A stretch of DNA of 24,222 bases from JALHOQ01 sp038144835 (GCA_038144835.1 JAYQON010000040.1:1-24222), one strand, 5' to 3'. Shown: positions 15,288 through 23,441, counted from the first letter of the stretch. Numbers and translations: made by a program. The notes: generated from the letters alone by a model not told the origin.

Positions 15288-15593
15288 ATGGGTGCGTCTC
15301 AAATTTTGAAGTCAAAAATTGCTGCTCTTAATGAAGATGAGAGAGATCGTTTGGTAAGAATGGGCTGGGAGGATCGCACAACCTTTGATGCGATCAAACA
15401 GCAGTTCGGTCTAGGGCCAAACGAGTTCGTTCGTTTCATGAGAACTCAGCTGGATCGAAGAACATTTGAACGCTGGAGAAAAAGAGCGATTGAGCGTGGG
15501 CACTTAAAGCATGAAAAAACCCGCGGGGTTAAAGTCACCAGATTCAAATGCTCCAGACAATCGGTCGATGGAATCACCAAAGGCTGGAAGTGA
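15288..15593 (+). CDS. DUF2805 (TIGR03643) family protein
   Basis: A 101-residue protein. Residues about 15-75 match the small DUF2805/TIGR03643 family as I know it: NEDERDRLVRMGWEDRTTF, DAIKQQFGLGPNEFVRFMR, then F-x-x-W-R-K-R and a basic LKHEK. The family is found in many bacteria and has no established biochemical role; the W-E-D-R-T motif and helix-turn-helix-like layout suggest nucleic-acid binding, but that is inference. The C-terminal 25 residues (GVKVTRFKCSRQSVDG and on) are longer than the usual family end and basic. No strong ribosome site precedes ATG 15288. It stands alone, 113 bases after the lipoprotein. Confidence 0.7.
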   Translation: MGASQILKSKIAALNEDERDRLVRMGWEDRTTFDAIKQQFGLGPNEFVRFMRTQLDRRTFERWRKRAIERGHLKHEKTRGVKVTRFKCSRQSVDGITKGWK

Positions 15594-16001
15594 GAATTTG
15601 AGGACGGTCGGCAACCCAAGCCCCGGCCTCCGCTCACGAAGTACTGCCAATTTTAGCTGGTTGCTAGCTCCACTTTTCCGGGCTTGGAGTCGAAGTCCGG
15701 ACTAAGCGCACGAAGTAGGTTTTCTTAATATCCAACAGGGTCCGTGGAAGCCCAAAAGGTAACAGTTCGTTATTTCGCGCTTTCATTTTTGGAATTTCAA
15801 GTGATTAAAAAAATCTGGGAACGGGAACCTCTAGAGATAATTCCAGGTTCCCATCCACAGAGTTTTTCGTATAGTACTTAAAAAGAATGCCAAGCCTTGA
15901 TAGAACTCAACGTTCGCGTCTCCCACCAAAAATGTGTATGCCGATAGTATATTGGGGCTTCGACCTTGCTTTGTTCAAATTCCGGCGTTCTCAGATTTTG
16001 G
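15594..16001. other. Non-coding stretch with two hairpins
   Basis: About 400 bases without a supportable gene. Two inverted repeats stand out. One is TCCGGGCTT (15677-15685) with AAGTCCGGA (15693-15701), one mismatch. The other is GGGAACCT (15823-15830) with AGGTTCCC (15845-15852), perfect. The second is bordered by AAAAAAA on its left and GAGTTTTT on its right, so it could act as a weak bidirectional terminator. CACGAAGTA occurs twice (around 15634 and 15709). The first half is GC-richer than the second. Confidence 0.3.
15823..15852. terminator. Possible bidirectional hairpin terminator
   Basis: Perfect 8-bp stem GGGAACCT/AGGTTCCC with a 14-base loop. On the minus strand an alternative pairing TGGGAAC/GTTCCCA is followed directly by GATTTTTTT, a better terminator shape. 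On the plus strand the T-run begins about 14 bases after the stem. No minus-strand gene ends close by, which weakens the call. Confidence 0.28.
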
Positions 16002-16739
16002 ATGGTTTCTTCTAGAGAGTATCTCAAAGATTATCAACAATATCTAACATTCCTCATTAAAGAGGTGATATGCAAACCTGGCAAACACCCTGAACTCATA
16101 ATAACCTTAATCAATTATTTTCCAGACGCCTTAGTGAAGCTAAGTCAAAAAATGGCAATTGGTCATTTTTTAGAGCTCAAAGATATTCAGAATCTACCTA
16201 ATGATGTTTTACTCTTTCAATTAAAGTGGCTATTCATCTCCCAAAACGCTAATCGCGCCCGTCAGGTCGTGAATGAGCTCTTCAGTCGATTTTCAAGACA
16301 CCTTGATCTGGAAGACCAAATTGTCAAATCGGTGATCGCTGGGGTTAATCACAACATAGACTTTATAATCGATTTTTTGCCCCATTTCCCCAACCCTCTG
16401 ATTAAAGGAATTCGCCTCTCAATCGTGGCAACTTTTTTAGCTGGATTTACGATTGAAAGAGCAAAACAGTTCAGAACTGAGATAGTTCAACTCATGCGCC
16501 AATCAGTTCGACTGTTTAACGACTGCTTAATAAACATTGTATATTTAGAAAACGACGAGGTCTTTTTTTACCTGGTCGAGCTTTCTGAGGAACAGCTTCG
16601 CTTTGATACTAAACGGATAGTTTACATGTTTGAGCAGACAGCTAATCTGTATATGATGCAGGAAAATCTACTAGAAGTCATTGCAAGAGACGGAACTTCA
16701 AAGATGAAGCTTTGGGCTAAAACCCAAAATACCAATTAA
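16002..16739 (+). CDS. AT-rich helical protein of unknown function
   Basis: A 245-residue protein started at ATG 16002; the frame is also open from a TTG at 15966, but that adds 12 residues without character. There is no signal peptide or membrane segment. The sequence is almost entirely helix-forming, with repeated Leu/Ile/Phe spacing: YLTFLIKEVI, ELIITLINYFPDALVKL, FLELKDIQNLP, QIVKSVIAGVNHNIDFIIDFLPHFP. That pattern suggests an alpha-solenoid (HEAT/TPR-like) or an all-helical bundle rather than an enzyme. Base composition is much more AT-rich than the genes at 11.5-15.2 kb, which suggests separate ancestry. It converges with the lipoprotein gene ending at 16868. Not recognised. Confidence 0.6.
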   Translation: MVSSREYLKDYQQYLTFLIKEVICKPGKHPELIITLINYFPDALVKLSQKMAIGHFLELKDIQNLPNDVLLFQLKWLFISQNANRARQVVNELFSRFSRHLDLEDQIVKSVIAGVNHNIDFIIDFLPHFPNPLIKGIRLSIVATFLAGFTIERAKQFRTEIVQLMRQSVRLFNDCLINIVYLENDEVFFYLVELSEEQLRFDTKRIVYMFEQTANLYMMQENLLEVIARDGTSKMKLWAKTQNTN

Positions 16740-16867
16740 CTCAAAGACTAAATGGAATGAGATCGTCCCTTTATTTAACCGGCAAAACGTTAATATACGG
16801 CATCTGTCTACCAAAATGGTTAGCAACCTTTAATAAAAAGAGGGTTGATTCCATTGGTTTTTGCGAA

Positions 16868-17137
16868 TTACCACTGACAATATATGTATTCAAAAATGTT
16901 GCAACCAACAACCTCACAGTGATTTTTAGAAACTATACATTCTGAAACTGAGTTCACGTCACTATTGCCACTTGTGCTGATAAAAAAGCAAGGTTCATTG
17001 CCATAGTTAAAGATCTTCCATGTTTTGGCAGAGTATACAGTCGCACCAGCACCATGCTTCCATTCGCAAAAGTTAGTCTCTGCAGGCGCCGCTAAATTGC
17101 GTCCTTGCAGGTTCTTCGGAAAACCATAATATTGGCA
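16868..17137 (-). repeat. Duplicated coding segment for C-terminal Cys-rich domain, copy 1
   Basis: Encodes residues 330-418 (begins CQYYGFPKNLQGR, ends NIFEYIYCQW). It is clearly homologous to 19648-19911 at both DNA and protein level, with long identical runs such as the one encoding WKIFNYGNEPC and STSGNSDVNS. Copy 1 has two extra residues (near SVSEC). Confidence 0.85.
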
Positions 17138-18124
17138 AGTGTCTGCACAACTCTGATTGTTGTAGCTACCAGAAAGCGTGCCGCTATTGCATGTCCTGTC
17201 CTCAGAATTTGATGAACATGAAGAAGCGCAACCTGATGTCGTGCTCGAATAGGCTGTCACCATTTGACCGTGAGCAATAGATCCTCCCCACGGCAGCGTG
17301 CAGCCGTTAGAGCAGGTTTGATACGTGTTGGAGCCAGAAAGAACTCCGTTTGAGCACGTTCGCGTCTCCGAGTAAGAAGAACAGCTGCCGGCGGGCGCAC
17401 TACTCGAATAGGCAGTCACCGACGCGCCATGAGCGATTGTGCCTCCCCACGGCAGCGTGCAACTGCCAGTGCTAGAACAGGTTTGATACGTGTTGGAGCC
17501 AGAAAGAACTCCGTTCGAACATGTTCGCGTCTCCGAGTAAGAAGAACAGCTATCGGCGGGAGAACTGCTGGAATAGGCAGTCACCGAAGCGCCATGAGCG
17601 ATTGTGCCTCCCCACGGCAGCGCACAGCTGCCAGTGCCAGTGCTAGAGCAGGTTTGATAGGCGTTTGAGCCAGAGAGAACTCCGTTCGAACATATTCGCG
17701 TCTCCGAGTAAGAAGAACAGCTATCGGCGGGAGAACTGCTGGAATAGGCAGTCACCGAAGCGCCATTAGCGATCGCGCCTCCCCACGGCAGCGCACAGCC
17801 GTTAGAGCAGGCTTGATTGGTATACGAGCCAGAAAGAACTCCGTTCGAGCATGTTCGCGTCTCTGAGGTAGAAGAACAGCTATCGGCGGGCGCACTGCTC
17901 GAATAGGCAGTCACCGAAGCGCCATTAGTGATCGCGCCTCCCCACGGCAGCGCACAGCTCTCTGTGCCAGTGCTAGTGCCAGTCTCAGTGCCAGGGTCAG
18001 TGCTAGTGTCAGTTCTAGTGCCAGAGCTAGCTGGCTGAAAGCTGGAGGACTGACAATTCTGAAATGAAAATAAAAGTAATGCCGTAGCAAGTGCGATAGG
18101 AAAAAGCTTTGAGGTAAATCGCAT
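16868..18124 (-). CDS. FQNC lipoprotein with five CxLPWGG modules and Cys-rich tail domain
   Basis: A 418-residue precursor. The signal peptide MRFTSKLFPIALATALLLFS ends in FQNC (Cys24), the same as in the lipoprotein at 13876. A low-complexity Thr/Gly/Ser linker (35-56) is followed by five modules of 53-57 residues (57-329). Each has the layout C-x-L-P-W-G-G-x-I-x-x-G-x-x-V-T-A-Y-S-S, then a Cys-Ser run, then RTC-S-N-G-x-L-S-G-S and a closing C. Residues 330-418 form an 8-Cys C-terminal domain, nearly identical to the end of the 1228-residue lipoprotein at 19648-23334. GGGGGA lies 5-10 bases before the start. The layout suggests a disulfide-stiffened surface stalk presenting a terminal domain. 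Function unknown; adhesion or prey/cell contact is inference. Confidence 0.8.
   Translation of the reverse strand: MRFTSKLFPIALATALLLFSFQNCQSSSFQPASSGTRTDTSTDPGTETGTSTGTESCALPWGGAITNGASVTAYSSSAPADSCSSTSETRTCSNGVLSGSYTNQACSNGCALPWGGAIANGASVTAYSSSSPADSCSSYSETRICSNGVLSGSNAYQTCSSTGTGSCALPWGGTIAHGASVTAYSSSSPADSCSSYSETRTCSNGVLSGSNTYQTCSSTGSCTLPWGGTIAHGASVTAYSSSAPAGSCSSYSETRTCSNGVLSGSNTYQTCSNGCTLPWGGSIAHGQMVTAYSSTTSGCASSCSSNSEDRTCNSGTLSGSYNNQSCADTCQYYGFPKNLQGRNLAAPAETNFCEWKHGAGATVYSAKTWKIFNYGNEPCFFISTSGNSDVNSVSECIVSKNHCEVVGCNIFEYIYCQW
17138..17956 (-). repeat. Tandem array of five CxLPWGG coding modules
   Basis: Five in-frame units of about 159-171 bases. Units 2, 3 and 4 (counted from the N-terminus) are nearly identical in DNA, including a shared segment encoding SCSSYSETR-x-CSNGVLSGSN, while units 1 and 5 are more diverged. 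Unit ends vary by small insertions (SNG, SSTGTGS, SSTGS). The pattern suggests recent internal duplication by slippage or recombination. Confidence 0.85.
17957..18022 (-). repeat. Low-complexity Thr/Gly/Ser linker microsatellite
   Basis: Imperfect 6-base units of the type AGTGCT/AGTGCC/AGTCTC (read on the plus strand) encode alternating Thr with Gly, Ser, Asp or Glu (residues 35-56). The unit length keeps the frame, so the linker length could vary between strains without disrupting the protein. Confidence 0.7.
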
Positions 18125-18284
18125 GTGTATCCCCCGCTCCCCAGTGAGTCTTCAATCCCCGATCAGATTCTTTGAGACTTCCTCAGAATAACACCGCGAA
18201 TGGTCTAGGACAAAAAGAGAAAAAGGATGTCTCAACTCAAAACAAAAGTATCAGCTTTTGCCAGTGCCAAGTTTACGGTCTCTT

Positions 18285-19517
18285 TTAAAGACTCTGAGCT
18301 TCTAAAATTGGCTTTTTCAAGAGCGGCAACACAGAGATCCGCGAAAGCACGGGGTCAAACTCAAAGTGAAACTGGCCCAATGCGAACAATGCAGCCTCCG
18401 CTACAATGGTGCCGCGAATAGTGCCCAAATAGCGACTATGCACGATCGGCGCGTTGAGCAGCAAACCATGATAATCGATAGAAGCACGGATACCCCCGTA
18501 ATCATCCTGTGCATCACGCATAACTCCAACGGCGTTGGCATCGGTCATTACAGCATTTGCAAGCTCGAGGTAATTGTGAGCGCTGAGCTCAAGACCGCGA
18601 TAATCAACCAACATGCGATTGTTCAGGCGCGATTTATTAATCCCCATAATAATAGCTCGTGAGCTACTAATTTGCAGCGACTGATCTGCCACTAAACCAT
18701 ATGCTATTGCATCTTCGATAAAAACAGTTCCAGTGGTATAGATCCGACAGCCTTTGGCGGCCTCGACATTCAAGCCCCTCAAGAATAAGGGCCCTTTAAC
18801 GATGATATCAGCATCCTCGCAATCAAGTGGCTGCGAGGGGTCATTGGTCACATAAGCACCTCCGGGAGTTTTAAGCACAAGAAGCTGAACCGCCTTACTT
18901 GAACCAATTCTAACAAATCCTGGATTTTCTGATTTGAACAATTCCGGAGCTAAGGCCTTAACTTCAGCTTCTAAAGGCGCTCGTATAGTGATCCTGTCGT
19001 GAGAAACAACCGGTTCCTGATGCACCGGTGGAATCACTTTGATAGTCATTGCCTGAGCTGTATTTACGCCATCAGCATTCCAATTGGGTAAATACGGTTT
19101 ATTCATGAAGTCTTTAAGTTTGAGTGGAGACGCTCCCACCAATTGAGGGTCAAGCATTGCCATGGCGCTTGGCGTGACTGTGACATCCGGTACATGAATC
19201 TGTCCAACAATGCTCTGACTTACCTGCCAAGCGCTGGCTAGATTATTCTACAAACTCGCAACTTTATCGAAATGAGATCTACCGCCAAGGAAGTAATTCT
19301 GTCCAAATCCGAAATCGGTGACAACATTGGCCCTGATATCCGCATGACACATTAAACAAGAAATTCCACGCACAGCAAGTGCTGGCTCAATACTGCGGAT
19401 TGTAGCAGCAGTAACGGCATTAGAGCTATTAGTGATCTCCCGATTAAATTCGACCTGGGTGCAGCAGATCAGCGAAAACCCCAAGTACGCGAATGTGCCA
19501 TAACGATACAAAACCAT
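18285..19517 (-). pseudogene. Exported CxxCH-motif protein gene interrupted by in-frame TAG
   Basis: One reading frame runs from ATG 19517 to the stop at 18285, broken only by TAG at 19250-19248; both halves are in the same frame, with no shift. The N-terminal part has a signal/lipoprotein-like start (MVLYRYGTFAYLGFSLICC) and GISCLMCHADI, a C-x-x-C-H heme c attachment motif. After the TAG the frame continues NNLASAWQVSQ into about 320 residues with no new ribosome site before the first ATG (19163). The C-terminal part has strand-rich repeats (DADIIVKGPLFLRGLNVEAA, YLGTIRGTIVAEAALFALG), recalling beta-helical or pilus-associated domains. A single C-to-T change (CAG to TAG) would explain it. 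Readthrough or a sequencing error are alternatives. Confidence 0.72.
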
Positions 19518-19647
19518 AGAACCGACCCCCACCACTACAAAGTGCAAATTCTGGTCGTACCCATTGACAATTAATGATTAGCTCGTTGCCTATGATTTGA
19601 TCAGTGTCGCAATGTTATCAGGGATACAGATGCTGGTAAGGTGCCGT

Positions 19648-19911
19648 TTACCACTGGCAATTTATGTATTCAAAAATGTTGCAACCAACATTCTGACAGT
19701 AATCAGCCCCCACAATACATTCTGAGTTCACATCACTATTGCCACTTGTGCTGATAGCCCAGCAAGGTTCATTGCCATAGTTAAAGATCTTCCATATTTT
19801 GGTAGAGTATACAGTCGAACCAGCACCGTGTTTCCACTTACAGAAGTTAGTCTCCGCAGGCGCAGCTAAATAGCGACCTTGAAGATTCTGCGGCCAACCA
19901 TAATATTGGCA
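19648..19911 (-). repeat. Duplicated coding segment for C-terminal Cys-rich domain, copy 2
   Basis: Encodes residues 1142-1228 of the large lipoprotein (begins CQYYGWPQNLQGR, ends NIFEYINCQW); partner of 16868-17137. The similarity continues upstream into the last CxLPWGG module, so the duplicated unit is module plus tail. Confidence 0.85.
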
Positions 19912-22900
19912 AGTGGCCGCACAACTCTGATTGCTATAACTACCAGAAAGCGTGCCGCTATTACATGTCCTGGTCTGTGAGATTGATGAACACGTACTGC
20001 AACCTGATGTCGCGCTTGAATAAGCTGTCACACTTTGGCCGTGGGCAATATTTCCTCCCCAAGGCAGCGTGCACCCGCTGGAACAGGTTTGATTGGTGTA
20101 CGATCCAGAAAGAGTTCCGTTTGAACATGTTCGCGTCTGTGAGTAAGAAGAACAGCTGCCAGCAGGAGTGCTGCTCGAATAGGCCGTGACCGAAGCGCCA
20201 TTAGCGATTGTGCCTCCCCAAGGCAGCGTGCAGGAGCACGAGAAAGTATTGCAAGCCTGGGTGCTTGAGCCACTACAGGTCAATCCGGGCGGATTTGTGC
20301 TGGGTGTGGGGTTGGTGCAAGTGCGGCTTTGGGTTCCGCCGCCACATGCAAGCGAGCATGATCCCCAAGCCGAGAAATCTCCATTGGTCCAACTGACTGC
20401 TGTAGCCCCTCCAGTTAAACCAGCATTATTAATCGCACGCACGCGAAAATAATAGGTTTGCCCGGCAAGCAGATTTGCATTGGTGTAGGTCTTCGTGCTC
20501 GTGCACGACGCGTAAGACGCTGAGCCGGTGTCGTAGCTGCATTGATAACTATCGATGCCACTTTGCGAATCGGTTGCAGAAAAAGTAAAACTTGGCGAAG
20601 CCGTATCCGTATTGGCCGTTGTGACCGATGGAGCGGAAGGGGCACTTGTATCGATAGAGAATGTACGCGAGGACAGCGCACCAACATTGCCCGCAGCATC
20701 TGTGGCACTAAATGCGACAGTGTGGCTGCCGACAGCCAACGAGGATAAGTTGAGTGTTGTTGAACTTGTGCAACTGATTGGCGATCCGTCTAAACTACAA
20801 TTAACACTTGCAACACTGCGATTATCCGTGCAGCTAAATACAAAATTTGCACTGGTAGTACTGATCCAACCGCTGGGCCCGCTGGTGATAGAACAACTGG
20901 GAGGGGTTAAGTCATAGTATCTCGAGAATGTATTAGAGGCGGTGTTTAGATTGCCACCATCATCTTGCGCTCGGCCTGCGGCAACTCGAACGCTGACCAA
21001 GCCTTCGGACGTCGGTAAAATGGTTGCAGTGTACGCAGCTCCGCTGCCGCTAAGTGAACCAACAGTACCATTGGTGACTGTGATATCAGAAACGCTAAAG
21101 CCTGTGACTGGCTCACTAAAGGTTATACTCGTGGAAAAATTTTCTGAACTAAAATCGCCGCTGGCTGCACTGGACAAAACAACCGACGGTGAGGTCGAAT
21201 CGTAGGTTCGGGTGAGTGAAACGACCGAAGAATTGGCATTGCCAGCCAAATCATGAACTTGCCCCAGTGGCAAAGTAACAATCACTGATCCATCTACGGT
21301 TGGCTGCACATTCAACTCAAAGGACGTTTGAGTAAGACTGATAAAGCCCAAAGCGGTGCCATTTGAAATGCTAAAATCATTAATATCGATATCCGCCAAA
21401 CTCTCACTGGCGGTGACAGTCACAGTAAAGGTGGAATTCACAGTCGATGTCGCGCTTGAACTTAAGGCCACCGTGGGTGCTGTGCCATCAAGCGTTCGCG
21501 TGAACGTCGCAGACATCAAATTATCATTGCCGCCCAGATCCTGCACACTATCTGCTGGCAGAAAAATAGCTAGCGCAGAAGCCTGAGAGTCAGGAGTCAC
21601 GGTCAGTGAGTAATTTCTAGGGCCACCAGAGAGAGCTCCCAGGGCCGCACCGGTCACATTCAAGTCTGTCGCGCTAAAGCCAGTGACATCTTCGTTAAAA
21701 TTGATATTGAGCGTGAAGGCTGTCATCATTGATGGTTCTGAACGCGTTGAACTCAAGATTGCGGTGGGCTGTCCTGTATCGTAGGTGAACTCCAGAAACT
21801 GACTCGCAGTAGAAGTGGTGTTTCCCGCCAAATCCGTCCATCCAGTTCCAGGGATAGTGATCCGTGACACGCCATCTGTATTTGCGGTGAACGTAATGTC
21901 GTAAGATTGAGAACTGACCTTGGTGACTGAAACAAGAGTGGCATTACTTAAAGAAATATCACTAGCCTCAAACCCTTGAACATCTTCGCTCGCACTAAAG
22001 CGAACTGTCCAATTTGCTACATTAGAAATGGCCGGCAGACTTCCTGATAAAGTGAACGTCGGCTTAACGGTGTCTATCACCAGAGGCGTTGACGAGCTGG
22101 GGGAAGAGGACGATTGCTCATAATTGGCGACATTGCGCCCAAGAGCACAAACTCGGTAATCACCATCTGAAGCGATTGAAAAAGTAAACGCAGTGGCAAC
22201 GGGCGTGAATGCCAAGGATGCCCAATCAATTCCCGCAGCCGTGCACGACAGATCTTTGGCCACTGTGGCCTTGTAATCAACAAGCCCCACCCCCGAAATC
22301 GCAACGGTTCTTGCAACCGTGGAGTTCGAAGGATTGCCTGACGGCGAATAGGGACCAATGATAGCCATGACAATCGTGATATCTTTGCGCCAATTGGCCG
22401 AAATGGCGTCCACCACATCAGTCTGGTTACCGGCGGCATCAATTGCGAGCACGCATAAGCGCACATTTCCATCGGGCAAAGCAGAGATGTCGTCGGTTAT
22501 GTGCGTGGCTAAAGCAATTGGCTCCGAATAGCCTGTGACACTAGAGCAGTCTGTACTTTCCGCAGAGCCAACCTTATAGCGGTAAAACTCGGCATCGCTA
22601 CCATTGACCGAAATATCCAAGTAAATAATGGCCGACGGATCATCGGGAACCCCACTTAGAGTGATGCCAGTGGCAGAAATAGTGTCGACGATAGTTGTAT
22701 ATGAAATTTGATAAGTGTTTTGTGCTGCATCGTAAAACGTGATGCTCACTGAAGTTGAACCCTGTGGCAATGAAGACAAATCAAACGTGGTCGTGAAGGC
22801 ATTATAACTGCAGACAAGTTCTTGCTCGATGGCACCCACCTGAATACGGATTTTGCCGCCTGAATCCGTACAAGTGCCACTGATCGGAAAGGCGCGAACA

Positions 22901-23334
22901 TTTTCTTGGTTCACATAACTAGGAACCGAAGCCGATCCTGAAGGCGGAGTGCGGTCAACTTGAACCGTTGTCGAGGTGATCGTAGTCCCGCTTGAAGAAT
23001 CGACAATTGAAATCTCAGCCAAGCCATCGGGCCAAGTGTGCAAATCGATGGTTCCGCTATACTCAGCGGATTCACAATTGATCCGACCTACCTCGACATC
23101 ATCCACGACAATCGTAACTTCTGCTAGGCCCGCAGGGCACACACCAGAAATAGGCACATTGGGGGAAATAAGATCATTAATCACCGCAGGGATAGTGATT
23201 TTTTTTGAAGAATCTAATCCAAGCTTATTTATAAGATCTGAACTGAGATTGCAGGCCATCAAGCCACTCAAGGCCAAAAGAGCAACCAGAGTCTTAAAAT
23301 GAAAATAAGCTCTTAAGCAGCTAACTGCTTTCAT
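19648..23334 (-). CDS. Large multidomain surface lipoprotein: Ig-like, TSP1 and CxLPWGG modules
   Basis: A 1228-residue precursor with a classical lipobox LMAC (25-28). In order: several Ig-like/FN3-like beta domains (about 47-422); four Big_12-type Ig-like domains (about 424-808) with the recurring 'T-x-P-T/S-V ... S-E-x-V-x-G-F-x-x-x-D-I/L ... V-x-D-x-x-G-N' pattern; two more beta domains (about 811-985); a thrombospondin type-1 repeat (987-1033) starting FSAWGSCSLACGGGTQSRTC with six Cys (993, 997, 1006, 1020, 1028, 1033); two CxLPWGG modules (1035-1140); and the Cys-rich C-terminal domain (1142-1228) shared with the lipoprotein at 16868. This is the layout of a long cell-surface stalk with a terminal interaction domain. 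No catalytic motif is seen. Ligand unknown; adhesion is inferred from the domain set. Confidence 0.88.
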   Translation of the reverse strand: MKAVSCLRAYFHFKTLVALLALSGLMACNLSSDLINKLGLDSSKKITIPAVINDLISPNVPISGVCPAGLAEVTIVVDDVEVGRINCESAEYSGTIDLHTWPDGLAEISIVDSSSGTTITSTTVQVDRTPPSGSASVPSYVNQENVRAFPISGTCTDSGGKIRIQVGAIEQELVCSYNAFTTTFDLSSLPQGSTSVSITFYDAAQNTYQISYTTIVDTISATGITLSGVPDDPSAIIYLDISVNGSDAEFYRYKVGSAESTDCSSVTGYSEPIALATHITDDISALPDGNVRLCVLAIDAAGNQTDVVDAISANWRKDITIVMAIIGPYSPSGNPSNSTVARTVAISGVGLVDYKATVAKDLSCTAAGIDWASLAFTPVATAFTFSIASDGDYRVCALGRNVANYEQSSSSPSSSTPLVIDTVKPTFTLSGSLPAISNVANWTVRFSASEDVQGFEASDISLSNATLVSVTKVSSQSYDITFTANTDGVSRITIPGTGWTDLAGNTTSTASQFLEFTYDTGQPTAILSSTRSEPSMMTAFTLNINFNEDVTGFSATDLNVTGAALGALSGGPRNYSLTVTPDSQASALAIFLPADSVQDLGGNDNLMSATFTRTLDGTAPTVALSSSATSTVNSTFTVTVTASESLADIDINDFSISNGTALGFISLTQTSFELNVQPTVDGSVIVTLPLGQVHDLAGNANSSVVSLTRTYDSTSPSVVLSSAASGDFSSENFSTSITFSEPVTGFSVSDITVTNGTVGSLSGSGAAYTATILPTSEGLVSVRVAAGRAQDDGGNLNTASNTFSRYYDLTPPSCSITSGPSGWISTTSANFVFSCTDNRSVASVNCSLDGSPISCTSSTTLNLSSLAVGSHTVAFSATDAAGNVGALSSRTFSIDTSAPSAPSVTTANTDTASPSFTFSATDSQSGIDSYQCSYDTGSASYASCTSTKTYTNANLLAGQTYYFRVRAINNAGLTGGATAVSWTNGDFSAWGSCSLACGGGTQSRTCTNPTPSTNPPGLTCSGSSTQACNTFSCSCTLPWGGTIANGASVTAYSSSTPAGSCSSYSQTRTCSNGTLSGSYTNQTCSSGCTLPWGGNIAHGQSVTAYSSATSGCSTCSSISQTRTCNSGTLSGSYSNQSCAATCQYYGWPQNLQGRYLAAPAETNFCKWKHGAGSTVYSTKIWKIFNYGNEPCWAISTSGNSDVNSECIVGADYCQNVGCNIFEYINCQW
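19915..20232 (-). repeat. Two CxLPWGG coding modules
   Basis: Residues 1035-1140 of the large lipoprotein. The first module resembles units 1-4 and the second resembles unit 5 of the array at 17138-17956 (both have GQ after IAH and a shifted Cys pattern), so module types keep their order in the two proteins. Confidence 0.8.
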
Positions 23335-23359
23335 ACAGTCTTAACGGAAGATATAGAGC

Positions 23360-23374
23360 AATTATTGAATAATT
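23360..23374. promoter_or_regulatory. 15-bp perfect palindrome upstream of the large lipoprotein
   Basis: AATTATT-G-AATAATT, 25 bases upstream of ATG 23334. Position and symmetry suit an operator overlapping the promoter or leader, although AT-rich palindromes of this size can arise by chance. No clear ribosome site precedes this gene. Confidence 0.28.
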
Positions 23375-23441
23375 TGGTTAGTCATAAACCTAAGCCCTCA
23401 CAGAAAAGGGGATTGACCCTTATCGCGCAAGGACTATGCGT

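Noticed and set aside
17429..17668. Plus-strand repetitive frame opposite the CxLPWGG array
   Set aside because: Shadow of the repeat-coding gene; the minus-strand frame has signal peptide, lipobox and conserved Cys pattern.
17138..17956. CRISPR-like regular repeats
   Set aside because: Repeat units are about 160 bases, in frame and coding; there are no short repeats with unique spacers.
18227..18421. Plus-strand 64-codon frame
   Set aside because: Overlaps the end of the interrupted CxxCH gene and has no character of its own.
20028..20917. Several frames opposite or overlapping the large lipoprotein
   Set aside because: They lie inside a long, domain-rich coding sequence and have no independent support.
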